Origin: Pseudomonas solani
GTDB taxonomy: Bacteria; Pseudomonadota; Gammaproteobacteria; Pseudomonadales; Pseudomonadaceae
Direction: 5' to 3'
Assembly (NCBI RefSeq): GCF_026072635.1
Contig: NZ_AP023081.1
Span: forward strand, 32,501 to 96,500
Length of the DNA: 64,000 nt
Position 1 is the first letter of the stretch. The number at the start of each line of letters is the position of its first letter. The notes below the pieces were generated by a model, which saw only the letters and a program-made list of their open reading frames with translations, had not been told where the DNA came from and did not search any database. Of this stretch, positions 20,201 to 26,300 are shown one piece after another. The position numbers were made by a program, and so were the translations under genes.

Positions 20201-23200
20201 TGCTGGTCGTCGTTGAGCAGCTGGCCGTTGATGCTGCCGTTGCCCACGGTGGCGCCGGGGTTCGGCGTGCCGAGGCTGAGGACGAAGCTCTCGTCGCCTT
20301 CGAGCTGGGAGTCGGTGGCGATGTGCAGGACGATCTCCAGGCGATCGACGCCCGCAGCGAAGACCAGGGTGCCGCTGGGCAGCACGCCGCCGACGAAGTC
20401 GCTGCCGTCCACGCCGTTGATGGCGCCGGGGGCGAGGCTCCAGGTGATGGTGTCGCTGCCGGCGAGGTCGCCGCTGCGCTCGACCACGTAGCGCAGCTCA
20501 CGGGTGCCGCCGCTGCCCTCGAAGCTGTCGGCCTGGGACAACAGGTTGAACACCACGTCGTCGTTGCGGATCACCCCGGTGGCCTGGCCGACGGAAATTT
20601 CGGCGCCGGCGCTGGGGTTGCTCAGCACCACCTGGAAGGTTTCGTTGGCCTCCAGCACATTGTCCGGGGACAGCGGCAGGGTCACCACCAGGCTCTGCAC
20701 GCCGCGGCCGAACTCCAGGGTGCCGCTGAAGACGGTGCCGGATAGGAAGTCGGCGAGGCTGGCGGAGTCGGCGTCGTTGCCGAACACCACGCGCCAGTCG
20801 ACGCTGACGCTCTGGGTCAGGTCGCCCTGGCGCTGCACGGTGAAGTTGAGCTGGCGCGGGGTGTCGCTGTTGCCTTCGGCGGCGGTCAGGCCGCTGCCGT
20901 CGAGGGTCAGGCGCGCGTCGTCGTTGATCAGGCTGCCGGTGGCACGGTCCTGGACCACGGTCATGCCCGGGGTGCTGGTGGCGATCACCACCTGCAGGCC
21001 CTCGGTGGGTTCGTACTGGCTGTCCGGGCTGGGGCTGAAGCGGATCACCGCACTGCTCTGGCCGGCAGCGAACTCGATGGTGCCGGACGGCAGGGTGCCG
21101 CCGAAGTCAGCGGCGTCCACCGGGTTGTTGCCGTAGCCCTGCACCTGCCACTGCACGGTGCCCGGCAGCGACAGCTCGCCGCTGCGGGTGACCACGAATT
21201 CCAGCACCGGCGCAGCGCTGGTGCCCTCGCGGACGTTGGCGGTGCGCGCGGTGATGGACACCGCCTGGTCGTCCGGGTCGATGCTGGCCAGGGCCGCGCC
21301 GACGTCGATCTGGCTGTTGGCGTCCTGGGCCTGCAGGGCCACGGTGTAGCTCTCGGTGCCCTCGATCAGGCTGTCACCGTTGAGGCGCACGTAGATGACC
21401 TTGCTGCTCTCGCCGGCGGCGAACTGCACCACGCCGCTCATGGGCTGGTCGGCGGCGAAGTCGTTGACGTCGGCCGGCAGCTCGCCGTAGCCGGCGATCT
21501 GGTAGCCGATCTGCCCGGCGCCGCTGGTGTTGCCGGTGCGGGTGATGACGAAGGCCTGCACGCCACCGGTGCCGTTGCCCTCGGTGGTGGACGCGGTCAG
21601 CGCCTCGATGCTGTAGGTGGATTCGTCGGTACGGATGGTGCCGTAGGCCTCGCCGTTGATGACCTGCACGCCGGCCGGCGGGTTGTGCAGCACGATGCCG
21701 AAGGTCTCGTCGGTTTCCGCCAGGTTGTCGCCCTTGACCCAGACGGTGACCAGCTTCTGGGTCTCGTTGGCGGCGAAGGTGACGCTGCCGCTGGGCATGC
21801 CATCGGCCATGCCCAGCTGGTTCTGCCCGGCGATGAAGTCGTTGGCGTCGGCGGCGTGGGCGCCGACCCGTACGAAGCGCCAGTCGATGGTGAGGTCCTG
21901 GCCCAGCAGCTCGGAGCGGGTCACCAGGAAGGTGATCGCGGTCTGCTGGCCCTGGCCGCCCTCGACCACGTCCATGGTCACGCCGCGCAGGCTGACGCCG
22001 GTGTCGTCGTTGACGAGCTGGGTGCTGGCGCTGCCGCCGGAAACCCGCAGGTTGCTCTGGTCGCTCTGCAGGCTGACGGTGAGGGTTTCGTCATCCTCCA
22101 CATCGCGGTCGCCGCGCACGGTGAGGACGATCTCGCGGCTGGTCTCGCCGGCGGCGAACTCCAGGGTGCCGCCGCTGATGCCTTCGACCAGGTCGTCGGC
22201 ATCGACGCCGCTGACCGACCAGCGCACCGAGCCGCTGCTCTGGGCGTCGGTACGGGTGACGGTGAAGCTGACGGTGGTGGTGGTGCCGCTGTCGCCCTCG
22301 GTGACCTGGGCCTGGTTGGCGCGGATGGACACCAGGCCGTCGTCGTTGACCACGGTGGTACTGGCGCTGGCGGTGCCGATGATGAGGTTGGCGCTGGGGT
22401 TGCCCAGGGTGACCGTGAGCACTTCGCTGGGCTCGACCACGCGGTCGCCCAGCAGCGGGATGGTAATGGTCTTGCTCACCTCGCCGACGCCGAAGACCAG
22501 GCTGCCGGAGGACAGCGGGCCGCCGATGTCAGCGGCGTCCAGACCGCTGGCGCTCCAGTCCACGGTGGCGGCGGCACGGCCGTTGTCACGAGTGACGACG
22601 AAGGTCAGCAGCTGCTGGTCGCCCTCGTCGCCTTCGAGCACCTGCAGGCGGGTGGCGACGACGCTGACGGTGGCTTCGTTGTCGAGGATCTGGGTGCTGG
22701 CGCTGGCCTGGCCGCCGAGCTGGCTGCCGGCGCTGGGGCCGCTAAGGGTTACGGTGGCGGTGCGGTCGCCCTGGGCGAAGTAGTCGCCAGGCACCTCGAT
22801 GCGGATCTCCTGGGTCATCTGCCCTTCGGCGAAGGCCAGCAGGCCGCCGGGCAGGTTGCCGCCGAACAGGGCCGGGTCCAGGCCATCGAGGTTCCACTGC
22901 ACCTGGCTGACGCCGGTGCCGCCGCTGCGGCTGACGGTGAAGACCAGCACCAGGGTCTCGCCGTCGTCGCCCTCCAGCACCTCGGGGGCGCCGGCGACAC
23001 TGAGCACCGAGACCGGCTCGCTGGTATCACCGCTCAGGGTCGGTGCGGCCGGCGGCTCGAAGCCCGCCGGCAGCTCGCTGTTGGTGCCCGCGGACAGGCT
23101 GCTGCCGATGCCGGTGTCGCCGCGCAGGTTGGGGAACACGCCGAGGCCGCCACCGGCGACGCCGGAGGTGCCCTGGCTGGCCGCACCGGTGCCGATGCCG

Positions 23201-23787
23201 GAGCTGACGCCGCCGAGCAGGCCCGGGCCCATGCCGTCGAGGTTGAGCATGGCCAGTTCCGGCGGTACGCCGGGCGGCAGCATGCCGCTGCCGGTGGCGT
23301 CACCGGTGAGCGCAGCCTGCTCGGGGCGGAAGGTCACGGCCTGCTGGTCGAGGCCGATGTCCTGACCGAACAGGCCGGTGATCTCGGGGCGGTAGGTGCT
23401 GTCGAAGGGCGACGGGCCGGGGATCGGCGCAGCGTCGGCCTGGCCGGGCAGCGGGGTCGCCTCCAGGGCCTGGACGCCGTCGTGGCGCTCGGCCGGTGCG
23501 TCCGGCTGGGCCGGGAACTGAGCCTCCGCGAGCCAGCCCTTGACCCAGGCGCTGGCGTCCACCGCAGCGTTGCCGGCGACGGCGGCGCTGGCCTGGGCCG
23601 CCATGGCCTGGCGCAGGGCCGCAGCCATCTGCAGCGGGATGCCGGCGGCCAGGAGCATGTCGTGCATGGTCTGCAGGGCCTGCTCCAGCGAGGTGACCTC
23701 GGCGGGCGCATGGCCGGTCAGGAAGTCCGTCACCACCTGAACGGCACGTACCAGGGTTTCGATCTGCGCGCTCGTCAATTCAGCCAT
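8224..23787 (-). CDS. Giant Calx-beta/RTX repeat adhesin exported by type I secretion
   Basis: A 5187-residue extracellular adhesin-like protein. Residues ~1-105 are a helical region, then a Gly/Pro-rich linker to ~263, then about 39 imperfect Calx-beta-like repeats of ~120 residues. Each repeat carries a VEG(D/N)xG start, an (F/Y)TVTR(S/T)G strand, a mid FAxGExSKxI strand and an NDD end. RTX nonapeptides follow from ~4975 to 5035, and the last ~150 residues are a type I secretion signal region. Asp-rich repeats and RTX motifs imply calcium binding. There is no Sec signal, as expected. The N-terminus does not resemble the LapA retention module and no LapG/LapD genes are nearby, so it may be released or held differently. 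AGGAG lies eight bases before the ATG. Confidence 0.93.
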   Translation of the reverse strand: MAELTSAQIETLVRAVQVVTDFLTGHAPAEVTSLEQALQTMHDMLLAAGIPLQMAAALRQAMAAQASAAVAGNAAVDASAWVKGWLAEAQFPAQPDAPAERHDGVQALEATPLPGQADAAPIPGPSPFDSTYRPEITGLFGQDIGLDQQAVTFRPEQAALTGDATGSGMLPPGVPPELAMLNLDGMGPGLLGGVSSGIGTGAASQGTSGVAGGGLGVFPNLRGDTGIGSSLSAGTNSELPAGFEPPAAPTLSGDTSEPVSVLSVAGAPEVLEGDDGETLVLVFTVSRSGGTGVSQVQWNLDGLDPALFGGNLPGGLLAFAEGQMTQEIRIEVPGDYFAQGDRTATVTLSGPSAGSQLGGQASASTQILDNEATVSVVATRLQVLEGDEGDQQLLTFVVTRDNGRAAATVDWSASGLDAADIGGPLSSGSLVFGVGEVSKTITIPLLGDRVVEPSEVLTVTLGNPSANLIIGTASASTTVVNDDGLVSIRANQAQVTEGDSGTTTTVSFTVTRTDAQSSGSVRWSVSGVDADDLVEGISGGTLEFAAGETSREIVLTVRGDRDVEDDETLTVSLQSDQSNLRVSGGSASTQLVNDDTGVSLRGVTMDVVEGGQGQQTAITFLVTRSELLGQDLTIDWRFVRVGAHAADANDFIAGQNQLGMADGMPSGSVTFAANETQKLVTVWVKGDNLAETDETFGIVLHNPPAGVQVINGEAYGTIRTDESTYSIEALTASTTEGNGTGGVQAFVITRTGNTSGAGQIGYQIAGYGELPADVNDFAADQPMSGVVQFAAGESSKVIYVRLNGDSLIEGTESYTVALQAQDANSQIDVGAALASIDPDDQAVSITARTANVREGTSAAPVLEFVVTRSGELSLPGTVQWQVQGYGNNPVDAADFGGTLPSGTIEFAAGQSSAVIRFSPSPDSQYEPTEGLQVVIATSTPGMTVVQDRATGSLINDDARLTLDGSGLTAAEGNSDTPRQLNFTVQRQGDLTQSVSVDWRVVFGNDADSASLADFLSGTVFSGTLEFGRGVQSLVVTLPLSPDNVLEANETFQVVLSNPSAGAEISVGQATGVIRNDDVVFNLLSQADSFEGSGGTRELRYVVERSGDLAGSDTITWSLAPGAINGVDGSDFVGGVLPSGTLVFAAGVDRLEIVLHIATDSQLEGDESFVLSLGTPNPGATVGNGSINGQLLNDDQQFAIQAQAASVNEGGDGQVAELSFLVNRSGYLGGTGSVAWRVVGEGGNPVDGADFVGGVLPGGILNFANGDTSKTITLQVAGDYRLEASEGLRVELYDPATGSSLGTASASATVTNDDTGLAIATTRSGLVEGDNGSVIHEFTVTRSGVTSGTTTVDWSLSGQVDAADFAGGVLPAGTLTFAPGETSKVIQVAVRGDRDVEGDEAFTVTLGNASGHAEILTGQAQGSIVSDDVGIRIQAQQAEVAEGATGETQVLRFTVTRSGDLSGPVSVTWTASGLQADDFSAGTALNGLVQFAAGETSKVIELTLAGDAVLESDETLTLTLANPAENPAHDQTQLLTGSASTLVRNDDVGLSIVADQASAAEGDAGQERSFTFTVTRAGDLRATSVDWKVAVGQGVDAASLADFISGQDALGANGGLPSGTLQFAEGQTSAQVTVRVSGDGHIELDETFGVSLEARDGNTELTVGSADSRIDNDDLGFSISPLAADKAEGHSGTTAFTFTVTRAGDLGSAALVDWSLAGIANAADFDASTGTLSFAAGEASKTLTILVKGDLVVEADETFSVNLGNARLGDGTPQSVVDGSAEGVIRNDDQGFAVVAERATVSEGTGGSQTVIYRIVRSGELSGSATVDYAVSGANGGDASDTLGSLPSGTLTFAPGQSELTVSFELAGDSRVEGSEAFTLTLSNPSAGLVTGATATTTVQDDDTNFSISAPAEQAEGTQGAFTDITFTVTRSGLSTAAGTVQWRLKSATGLDTSDFASGQDGNGNNGGLPSGTVSFTANGSDTQTITIRVRGDNLVEADELLQVELFNPQGGTVEAGQGSASTRILNDDASFAIVADAASLAEGNSGERLVSFTVTRSGSLAGSRDLTWTLSGGLDASDLGAGQGSTGTLSFADGQATATVVIRVKGDSVYEGDEALTVTLSNPPANSVIGTASATTTLTNDDATLSISALSADKGEGNSGYVDFTFSVSRGGYLNQASSVQWRVDPSVANAVDGADFYGSQPGGVLLDGDGIPYGTLNFAAGENSKTITVRIAADSRLEANEVLKLVLENASAGTEITTGSATGTVRNDDAELNITAGTTSRSEGDGVHGTGAPFTYTVTRTGNLDQASTVNWSVQHLDTNAADFTNGSAYLTPSGTLSFAAGESSKTITVYAYGDTGVGSVEGNERFNLVLSGASSGTSIGANGSYQSTITNDDTRVTVEWAQARQAEKVAGENTTYTITLTRSGDLAKTSTVNWSTTGQDIWEYGSSRWEYAADGVDFNGGTLPSGTVTFASGETSKTITLTVRGDDTVEDDQWFKVLFTNSGGIDELVAPQTGTQNIYTSDNTLQANTSASGVYLFGEIQRDEAEFYIQDTPTSGRTRAEGDTVADGGNAADGYIEHTFAVYRTVSTAGTAWVDWAVQTSVSSYTATDASDFWNDTVPSGRVEFVDGQSVAYVTIRTKVDDAGEQDEAFRLYLTQASPGSSIQGGSTANPGYVNNHVVLQNDDTRFDASVAHVNEGQDLVYTITRSGDQRGTDSVDWSIQLGGSESTNETNNTRSTWYKLDPADLDMDWILANNPGLSWNAGTRTLSGSFTYTDGQLTKTISLRTINDGLAETWREEATLVLGNPQNLDGDIETPSIGSSATGRVYDDEPAALLGVSAGSTQVFEGSAASTSVTFTITRTVQPGGSIDYASSVAWQIVGNNINWGGANGGQVSGYGGNTAWSTSPYSNTTYGVVSFAAGETSKQVTVTFGGDTVIEPDTGLTLTLLDPLTAYNNGLISGTYRDEYGPTNIDPGQASASTTLRNDDIRLWVGGFGNATPSVAGYEGQPLNVSISRSGRLDNDVTLNYTLVSGTAGSADFVSTSGSFTLVGGQSSYVISLANLLKLDGSIESTEGFTLRLSAPGDTTGSTVRFGSDASVASTATSMDVAGTLYDADTAYSITPVSSSLAETGAGQSATFSLNVVRSGYSGSGTVKWRVEGIGGNAADASDFTGGVLPSGTLGFADGVTTGTITFSVRGDGTVEANETFRVVFYEETLNGPGVTRSLSQNSATLTITNDDTGISIADASITESDANQVLTFTVTRSGVTSGASSMSWSLLHDSTSAADFSGATSGSLSFAAGETSKTISVTVVGDVTPEQVEQFRIVLGSFSGDISDPIRTTATGTIRNDDATFSIAPLQGATSEGQAQTFVITRSHSTEQNQAIGWQILLNGSADAADLNGQAMSGLVIFAPGELTKTISIQSSQDAVAEVDETYSVQISLGSGTAGDTIAQGTAEGTILNDDAAFNISADQVSRGEGQGGTTAFTFTVTRTGDTSGSASVAWRLGSSAANAADFASADLLGDNAGLPSGSLVFADGESSKTITVLVNGDTLVEGDEAFNLVLGNASGAQIQTGSASSTILNDDASISIAATDASKAEGNSGTTAFTFTITRTGSLDQAKTVDWAVVGSGAHPADGSDFALGVLPSGSLVLPAGQASVTLTVNVRGDLLAESDEGFSLVLSNPSSGLVIGQASADGLIRADDVVIDVAAPAAQAEGDDGQTTWFDFVLTRSGKLSGTETINWSVAGIGANPASADDFLATSGSVTFAAGQEQLTIRVPVRGDYSGEANEDFRLSLNSADGVVFTQATADATIVNDDVSVTLVATDARHVEGHDGVQTVYTFTVSRSGNLDRATSLDWSLQGLADAADFLGGVLPSGSLSFASGDAASQTISIVVLGDRTLEGDESFQMVLGNASAGTDIKVGSATGTIVSDDVQWNLAVVATPVEGDSGATGYSFLVTRSGSGLATSLAWSVAGSGASPASADDFVGGQLPFGELTFAEGQMSQTVIVWVAGDSRLEADEGFTLSLQAPSDSLSHTFANQQVDAVIRNDDDVFAIAPRAAEASEGTALTFTVTRTGSTEGTSTVSWRIVHGGTDASDFSVTSGTLTFADGQSEMVLSIPVRSDRDVELDEGFSVELYQPGAGSSIDPAASSAAGTIRNDDVDLTLASVTAQAYEGDAGTPGRLHFTVTRSGDSSGETRVDWAVQAGSASAADFPGGVLPSGQLVFAAGETHKDIYIDVLGDGLDEGDEQFTLQLSNPSANADIVGNGQVGTIRNDDDSLALSAVTREAVEGDDGLTLFTFRIDRSGSSVGAASVDWRAAGVGIHALSDAEFAALSGTVHFADGETSKTFTVAVRGDELGEEDESFQVWLENPSYGSTITTGPVESVVLNDDPVLWIAADAAQVVEGSDGQQTAVTFTVTRGGDLSGPASVLWDLVPSGANPVNAEDFGGIFLSGVVAFGAGETTKTITVYVDADTLGERDETFSVVLSDAEGATILTGEASVTLLNDDRGLSIAVLGSDRQDEGNQGQVTEFTYRVERVGDSNGSVSVDWALQGAGTYPANAGSFVGGVLPSGSLVFADGETYKDIVIRVQGDDVLGPDQGFEVVLSGPQGIDLINDRASGTLVNDDNQFAIRVVDSVLAEGNGGATTIFRFTVTRSGDTSSAASIDWSVAGSGSASADAVDFVGGVLPGGVLQFAAGETSKVLEVAVYGDDIGESDEQFTVQLSSSGGGSSVNPLQGSARATIQGDDVALTVLAMDSSRLEGGPGTTTPLTYRILRAGPDDAALTITYSIAGAVDANDFTLPLTGTITLAAGVSEMVFSLPIRGDSLREGDESFTLTFSHPAIAGGSTSLGGTIRDDDLGLGISGPDSVLEGDAGATLVTYQVTRNPSASAETFYWSLQPGAGQGVDADDFGGAWPSGSVTFAAGSTTASFSFSVNGDRAVEADELMSIVLRSAANSPYVLISKDVTLRNDDVAGAGDDLLTGTSGADNLAGLGGNDRLFGGAGSDVLDGGAGDDLLVGGSGADVLRGGAGADRFHYTSPGDGMDAILDFQAGVDHLTFDPTAFGGLSNLTSVSQAFTGDVMDTLAKLAAQGDADVYRVSFASGQFQFGTGSNGQLDELEAMISGSGQHSGSAFFLISNGDVTRLYYDADTASGTDGSGLVALAELANQPDAHNLPQDVIQPHTV
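8680..8862 (-). other. RTX nonapeptide block of the adhesin
   Basis: This stretch encodes tandem GGxGxDxxx repeats (for example GGNDRLFGGAGSDVLDGGA), the calcium-binding beta-roll typical of type I secretion substrates. It lies between the last Calx-beta repeat and the C-terminal secretion region, the normal place for RTX motifs. Confidence 0.9.
8870..22998 (-). repeat. Array of about 39 Calx-beta-like coding repeats
   Basis: About 14.1 kb of the adhesin gene consists of roughly 360-bp units. I counted 39 by the recurring NDD (or DNE, TDE, SDD) unit ends followed by a new VEG/AEG start. Units near the middle (protein repeats ~18-23) are longer and more divergent, with inserted loops, while flanking units are closer to consensus. 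The units differ enough that they are not simple tandem duplications. Copy number is a minimum estimate read by eye. Confidence 0.85.
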
Positions 23788-23833
23788 CTCGGCTACTCCT
23801 GCGGATGCTGTTTACAGCCTGTACTGGGAAAAC

Positions 23834-23862
23834 GCGCACGCACCCGGAACAGGTGCGTGCGC
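23834..23862 (-). terminator. Intrinsic terminator between tolC-like and adhesin genes
   Basis: GCGCACGCACC (23834-23844) and GGTGCGTGCGC (23852-23862) form a perfect 11-bp stem with a 7-base loop. On the minus strand GTTTTCCC follows directly. It lies in the 101-base gap after the tolC-like stop, so the adhesin may depend on read-through or on its own promoter in the remaining ~45 bases. Confidence 0.75.
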
Positions 23863-23888
23863 TGGACGGATCGGTATCGCGGCGGGCC

Positions 23889-25271
23889 TCAGCGGGCGCT
23901 GCCCTGGCCGGCATCGAGGGCGGCCAGGGGCAGCGCCTGGTCGGCCGGCACGACGATGCCCGGCTGGCGGAACAGCTCGGGGCTGAGGCGGCCGGTGGCG
24001 CGCAGCAGGCGGTAGGCGGCGATGATCTCGTCGATACCGGCGGCGGTGGCGTCGCTCTGGGCGTTGATCAGGCCGACCTCGCCGTTGAGGATGTCCAGCA
24101 GCGAACGGCGGCCCATCTCGCGCTCCTTGCGCGCCAGGTCGAGGAAGCTCTCGGCGATGTTCACCTGGTTGCGCAGGTGCTCGGAGCGCTCGCGGGAGGT
24201 CTGCCAGGAGTCCCAGGCGTTGCGGGCTTCCTCGATGGCCTGGATGCGCACGTAGTCGGCCTTCTCCTCGGCACTCAGCACGGCCTGGTCGGCGGCGCGG
24301 GTGACGTGGTCGGCACGCATGCCGAGGTCGAACTGCCAGTCGAAGTTGACCATGGCCTTGGTGTCGTCGCGGCGGCCCGGGGAGCCGTCGTAATCGTCGA
24401 AGTGGGCCTGGCTCAGGCGGAACGACAGGCGCGGCATCAGCTCCTTGCTGCGGGCAGCATCGCGCTCGGCGAGGGTCACCTCGGCGCGCTTGATGGCGGC
24501 CAGCACGTCGGGGTTCTGCTGGCGCACGCTTTCGATGATGTCCACTTCGGATGCCGGCAGGCTGGCACCGGGAACGGCCAGGGCCTCCAGGCCATCGGCG
24601 GCGAGGGTGGACTCGCCGAAGATCACCCGGTAGCGGTTCAGGGCTTCGCGCATGCGGCTGTCGGCCATCACGCGGCGCGCCTCGGCACCGGCCAGTTGCG
24701 ACTTGGCCTGCAGCACGTCGGTGGCGTAGCCGCGGCCGGCCTCCATGCGCGCGTTCTCCAGGGAGGTCTGCTGCTTGATGTTCTGTTCCGACTGGCGGGC
24801 GTAGGCCTGGGTGCGCTGGGCCTGGATCACCTGCAGCTGCGCCTCGATGGCGGCCAGGGTCAGGTTCTGCACCTGCAGCTCGCGCTCGGCCTCTTCCTTG
24901 ATCAGCACCACCTTGGCGGCCTGCACCCGGGACGAGGTGGCGCCGAAGTCGGTGATCAGCTGGTTGATACCGACGCTGGCCTCGGAGGGGTCGTAGCTGG
25001 CATTCCCGCCGTTTTCACGGTCGATGTGCTGCTTGCCGGCACTGCCGTTGACAGTGAGCTTGGGGAAATAGGCGGTCTTCTCGACAGCGACCTGCTCGCG
25101 GGCGGTCTCCACGTCGGCGTCGACCATGCGCACCAACTGGTGCTCGCGCAGGACGCGTTCGAGCTTGTCGGCGAAACCCTGCTCGGCCGAAGCATTCGCC
25201 GTGCACAGCAGCAGGCAGGTGGCGAGCAGCTCTCGCCGCGCGTGGAAGACGGGTTTGAAAGTAGAAAGCAT
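23889..25271 (-). CDS. TolC-family outer-membrane channel of the type I system
   Basis: A 460-residue outer-membrane efflux protein forming the exit duct for the adhesin. It starts with a Sec signal peptide ending ...TANASA|EQ, then the two structural repeats of the TolC fold with long coiled-coil stretches (e.g. LERVLREHQLVRMVDADV at the start and a second repeat near residue 220). The ATG at 25271 is chosen over a longer in-frame start at 25373 because it gives a clean signal peptide and has GGTGAG upstream. It is the first gene of the minus-strand secretion locus, followed by a terminator hairpin and the adhesin. Confidence 0.92.
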   Translation of the reverse strand: MLSTFKPVFHARRELLATCLLLCTANASAEQGFADKLERVLREHQLVRMVDADVETAREQVAVEKTAYFPKLTVNGSAGKQHIDRENGGNASYDPSEASVGINQLITDFGATSSRVQAAKVVLIKEEAERELQVQNLTLAAIEAQLQVIQAQRTQAYARQSEQNIKQQTSLENARMEAGRGYATDVLQAKSQLAGAEARRVMADSRMREALNRYRVIFGESTLAADGLEALAVPGASLPASEVDIIESVRQQNPDVLAAIKRAEVTLAERDAARSKELMPRLSFRLSQAHFDDYDGSPGRRDDTKAMVNFDWQFDLGMRADHVTRAADQAVLSAEEKADYVRIQAIEEARNAWDSWQTSRERSEHLRNQVNIAESFLDLARKEREMGRRSLLDILNGEVGLINAQSDATAAGIDEIIAAYRLLRATGRLSPELFRQPGIVVPADQALPLAALDAGQGSAR

Positions 25272-25605
25272 GGGCGGCTCACCGATCAGGTCATCGAGAT
25301 GATCCGGGGCATGGCACCGGAACGGCGCGATACTAGCTTTCTGCCATCTCGTGAAACTGACAAATGCTGACATTCCACCCTTCGCGACCTATTGACGCAT
25401 GGCCTGCGCCGCTCTGGCACGAGGGTTCCAGCTTGCTCAGCCGCTGCGTTCGGGCGAGCGCAGCGGTAAAAAACCGTGCGTTTCCATCCCCGCCAAGGTT
25501 CTATAAGCTGCAAGAAATGCTGCCATTAACCGGTCAGCGCTTTACCGAATGGATGTAGGTAAAGCGGAATTCGCACCACGGAAGATGCCGTATCGAAACC
25601 CGTGA
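25272..25605. promoter_or_regulatory. Divergent control region of the secretion locus and response regulator
   Basis: A 334-base gene-free region between the tolC-like gene (minus) and a response regulator (plus). It must hold the promoters of both. Two inverted repeats are visible: CCGCTGCG/CGCAGCGG (25441-25466) and CGCTTTACC/GGTAAAGCG (25538-25566). No reading frame here looks like a gene. I could not pick a single convincing -10/-35 pair. Confidence 0.6.
25538..25566. promoter_or_regulatory. 9-bp perfect inverted repeat, likely operator
   Basis: CGCTTTACC (25538-25546) and GGTAAAGCG (25558-25566) are exact inverse copies 20 bases apart centre to centre, about two helical turns, ending 39 bases before the response regulator start. 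That spacing fits a dimeric DNA-binding protein. Candidates are the two adjacent OmpR-type regulators. Confidence 0.5.
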
Positions 25606-26289
25606 ATGATTGATCTGATTCTGCTCGAAGATGAACCCATTCTCGCCGAGGAACTGAGTGAGTTCCTCGGCGAATCCGGCTACCGGGTCACCCTGGCGGA
25701 CAGCCTGGCGAGCTTCGCCGACACCTTCGACGAACAGCGCCACCACCTCGCGATCATCGACCTGGGCCTGCCCGACGGCGACGGCCTCGACCTGATCCAC
25801 CAGCTGCGCGAGCGCGGCAGCACCCTCGGCATCGTCGCCTTCACCGCGCGCGGCTCCACCGACCACCGGGTCGCTGGCTTCCGCGTGGGCGCCGACCACT
25901 ACCTGGCCAAGGGCTGCGACCTGGAAGAACTGGCAGCAGTGCTCGAAGCCCTGCGCCGGCGCCTCGGCCTGCAGCGCGGCGGCACCCGCTGGGAACTGGA
26001 ACTGGCCTCGCGCCAGCTGAAGACGCCCAACCAGCAGCACCTGCGCCTGTCCCACCAGGACATGCTGGTGCTGCACTGCCTGATGCAACGCGCCGGCGAC
26101 ATCGTCTCGCGCCGGGAGATCGTCCGCGCCCTCGACGAGGACTACATGACCTACGACCAGCGCCGCCTGGACACGCAGATCCGCCGCCTGCGGCGCAACG
26201 TCGAGCAGGCCGCCGGCCTGGAGCTTCCGCTCAAGACCCTGCGCAACACCGGCTACTGCTTCTACGAGAAGGTGCGCATCGTCGCCTGA
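25606..26289 (+). CDS. OmpR-family response regulator
   Basis: A 227-residue two-component regulator. The receiver domain has the acidic pair in LLEDEP, phospho-acceptor Asp52 in IIDLGLPDGDG, the Thr in FTARGS and the Lys in YLAKG. A C-terminal winged helix follows (DEDYMTYDQRRLDTQIRRLR). It is divergent from the tolC-like gene across a region with an inverted repeat and converges on a second regulator with only 11 bases between. The neighbouring histidine kinase (27249-29264) is the likely partner. Control of the adhesin locus is inferred from position only. The ribosome site is weak. Confidence 0.9.
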   Translation: MIDLILLEDEPILAEELSEFLGESGYRVTLADSLASFADTFDEQRHHLAIIDLGLPDGDGLDLIHQLRERGSTLGIVAFTARGSTDHRVAGFRVGADHYLAKGCDLEELAAVLEALRRRLGLQRGGTRWELELASRQLKTPNQQHLRLSHQDMLVLHCLMQRAGDIVSRREIVRALDEDYMTYDQRRLDTQIRRLRRNVEQAAGLELPLKTLRNTGYCFYEKVRIVA

Positions 26290-26300
26290 GCGGCCCGGCA

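Noticed and set aside
8233..20745. A 4170-codon open frame on the plus strand, antisense to the adhesin
   Set aside because: It has a low-complexity Gly/Ala/Val/His/Gln composition caused by GC-rich codon bias of the repetitive adhesin on the other strand. It has no ribosome site or domain, while the adhesin frame has clear repeats and domains.
8870..22998. CRISPR-like or satellite repeats
   Set aside because: Repeat period is ~360 bases, in frame and protein-coding with diverged units. There are no short identical repeats with unique spacers.
8224..23787. Classification of the adhesin as LapA with LapG-controlled release
   Set aside because: The N-terminus does not show the LapA retention module or a visible LapG di-alanine site in context, and no lapD/lapG genes are nearby.
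25441..25466. CCGCTGCG/CGCAGCGG hairpin as a terminator
   Set aside because: The adjoining A/T run lies on the wrong side for either transcription direction, and no gene ends nearby. At most it is a regulatory dyad.
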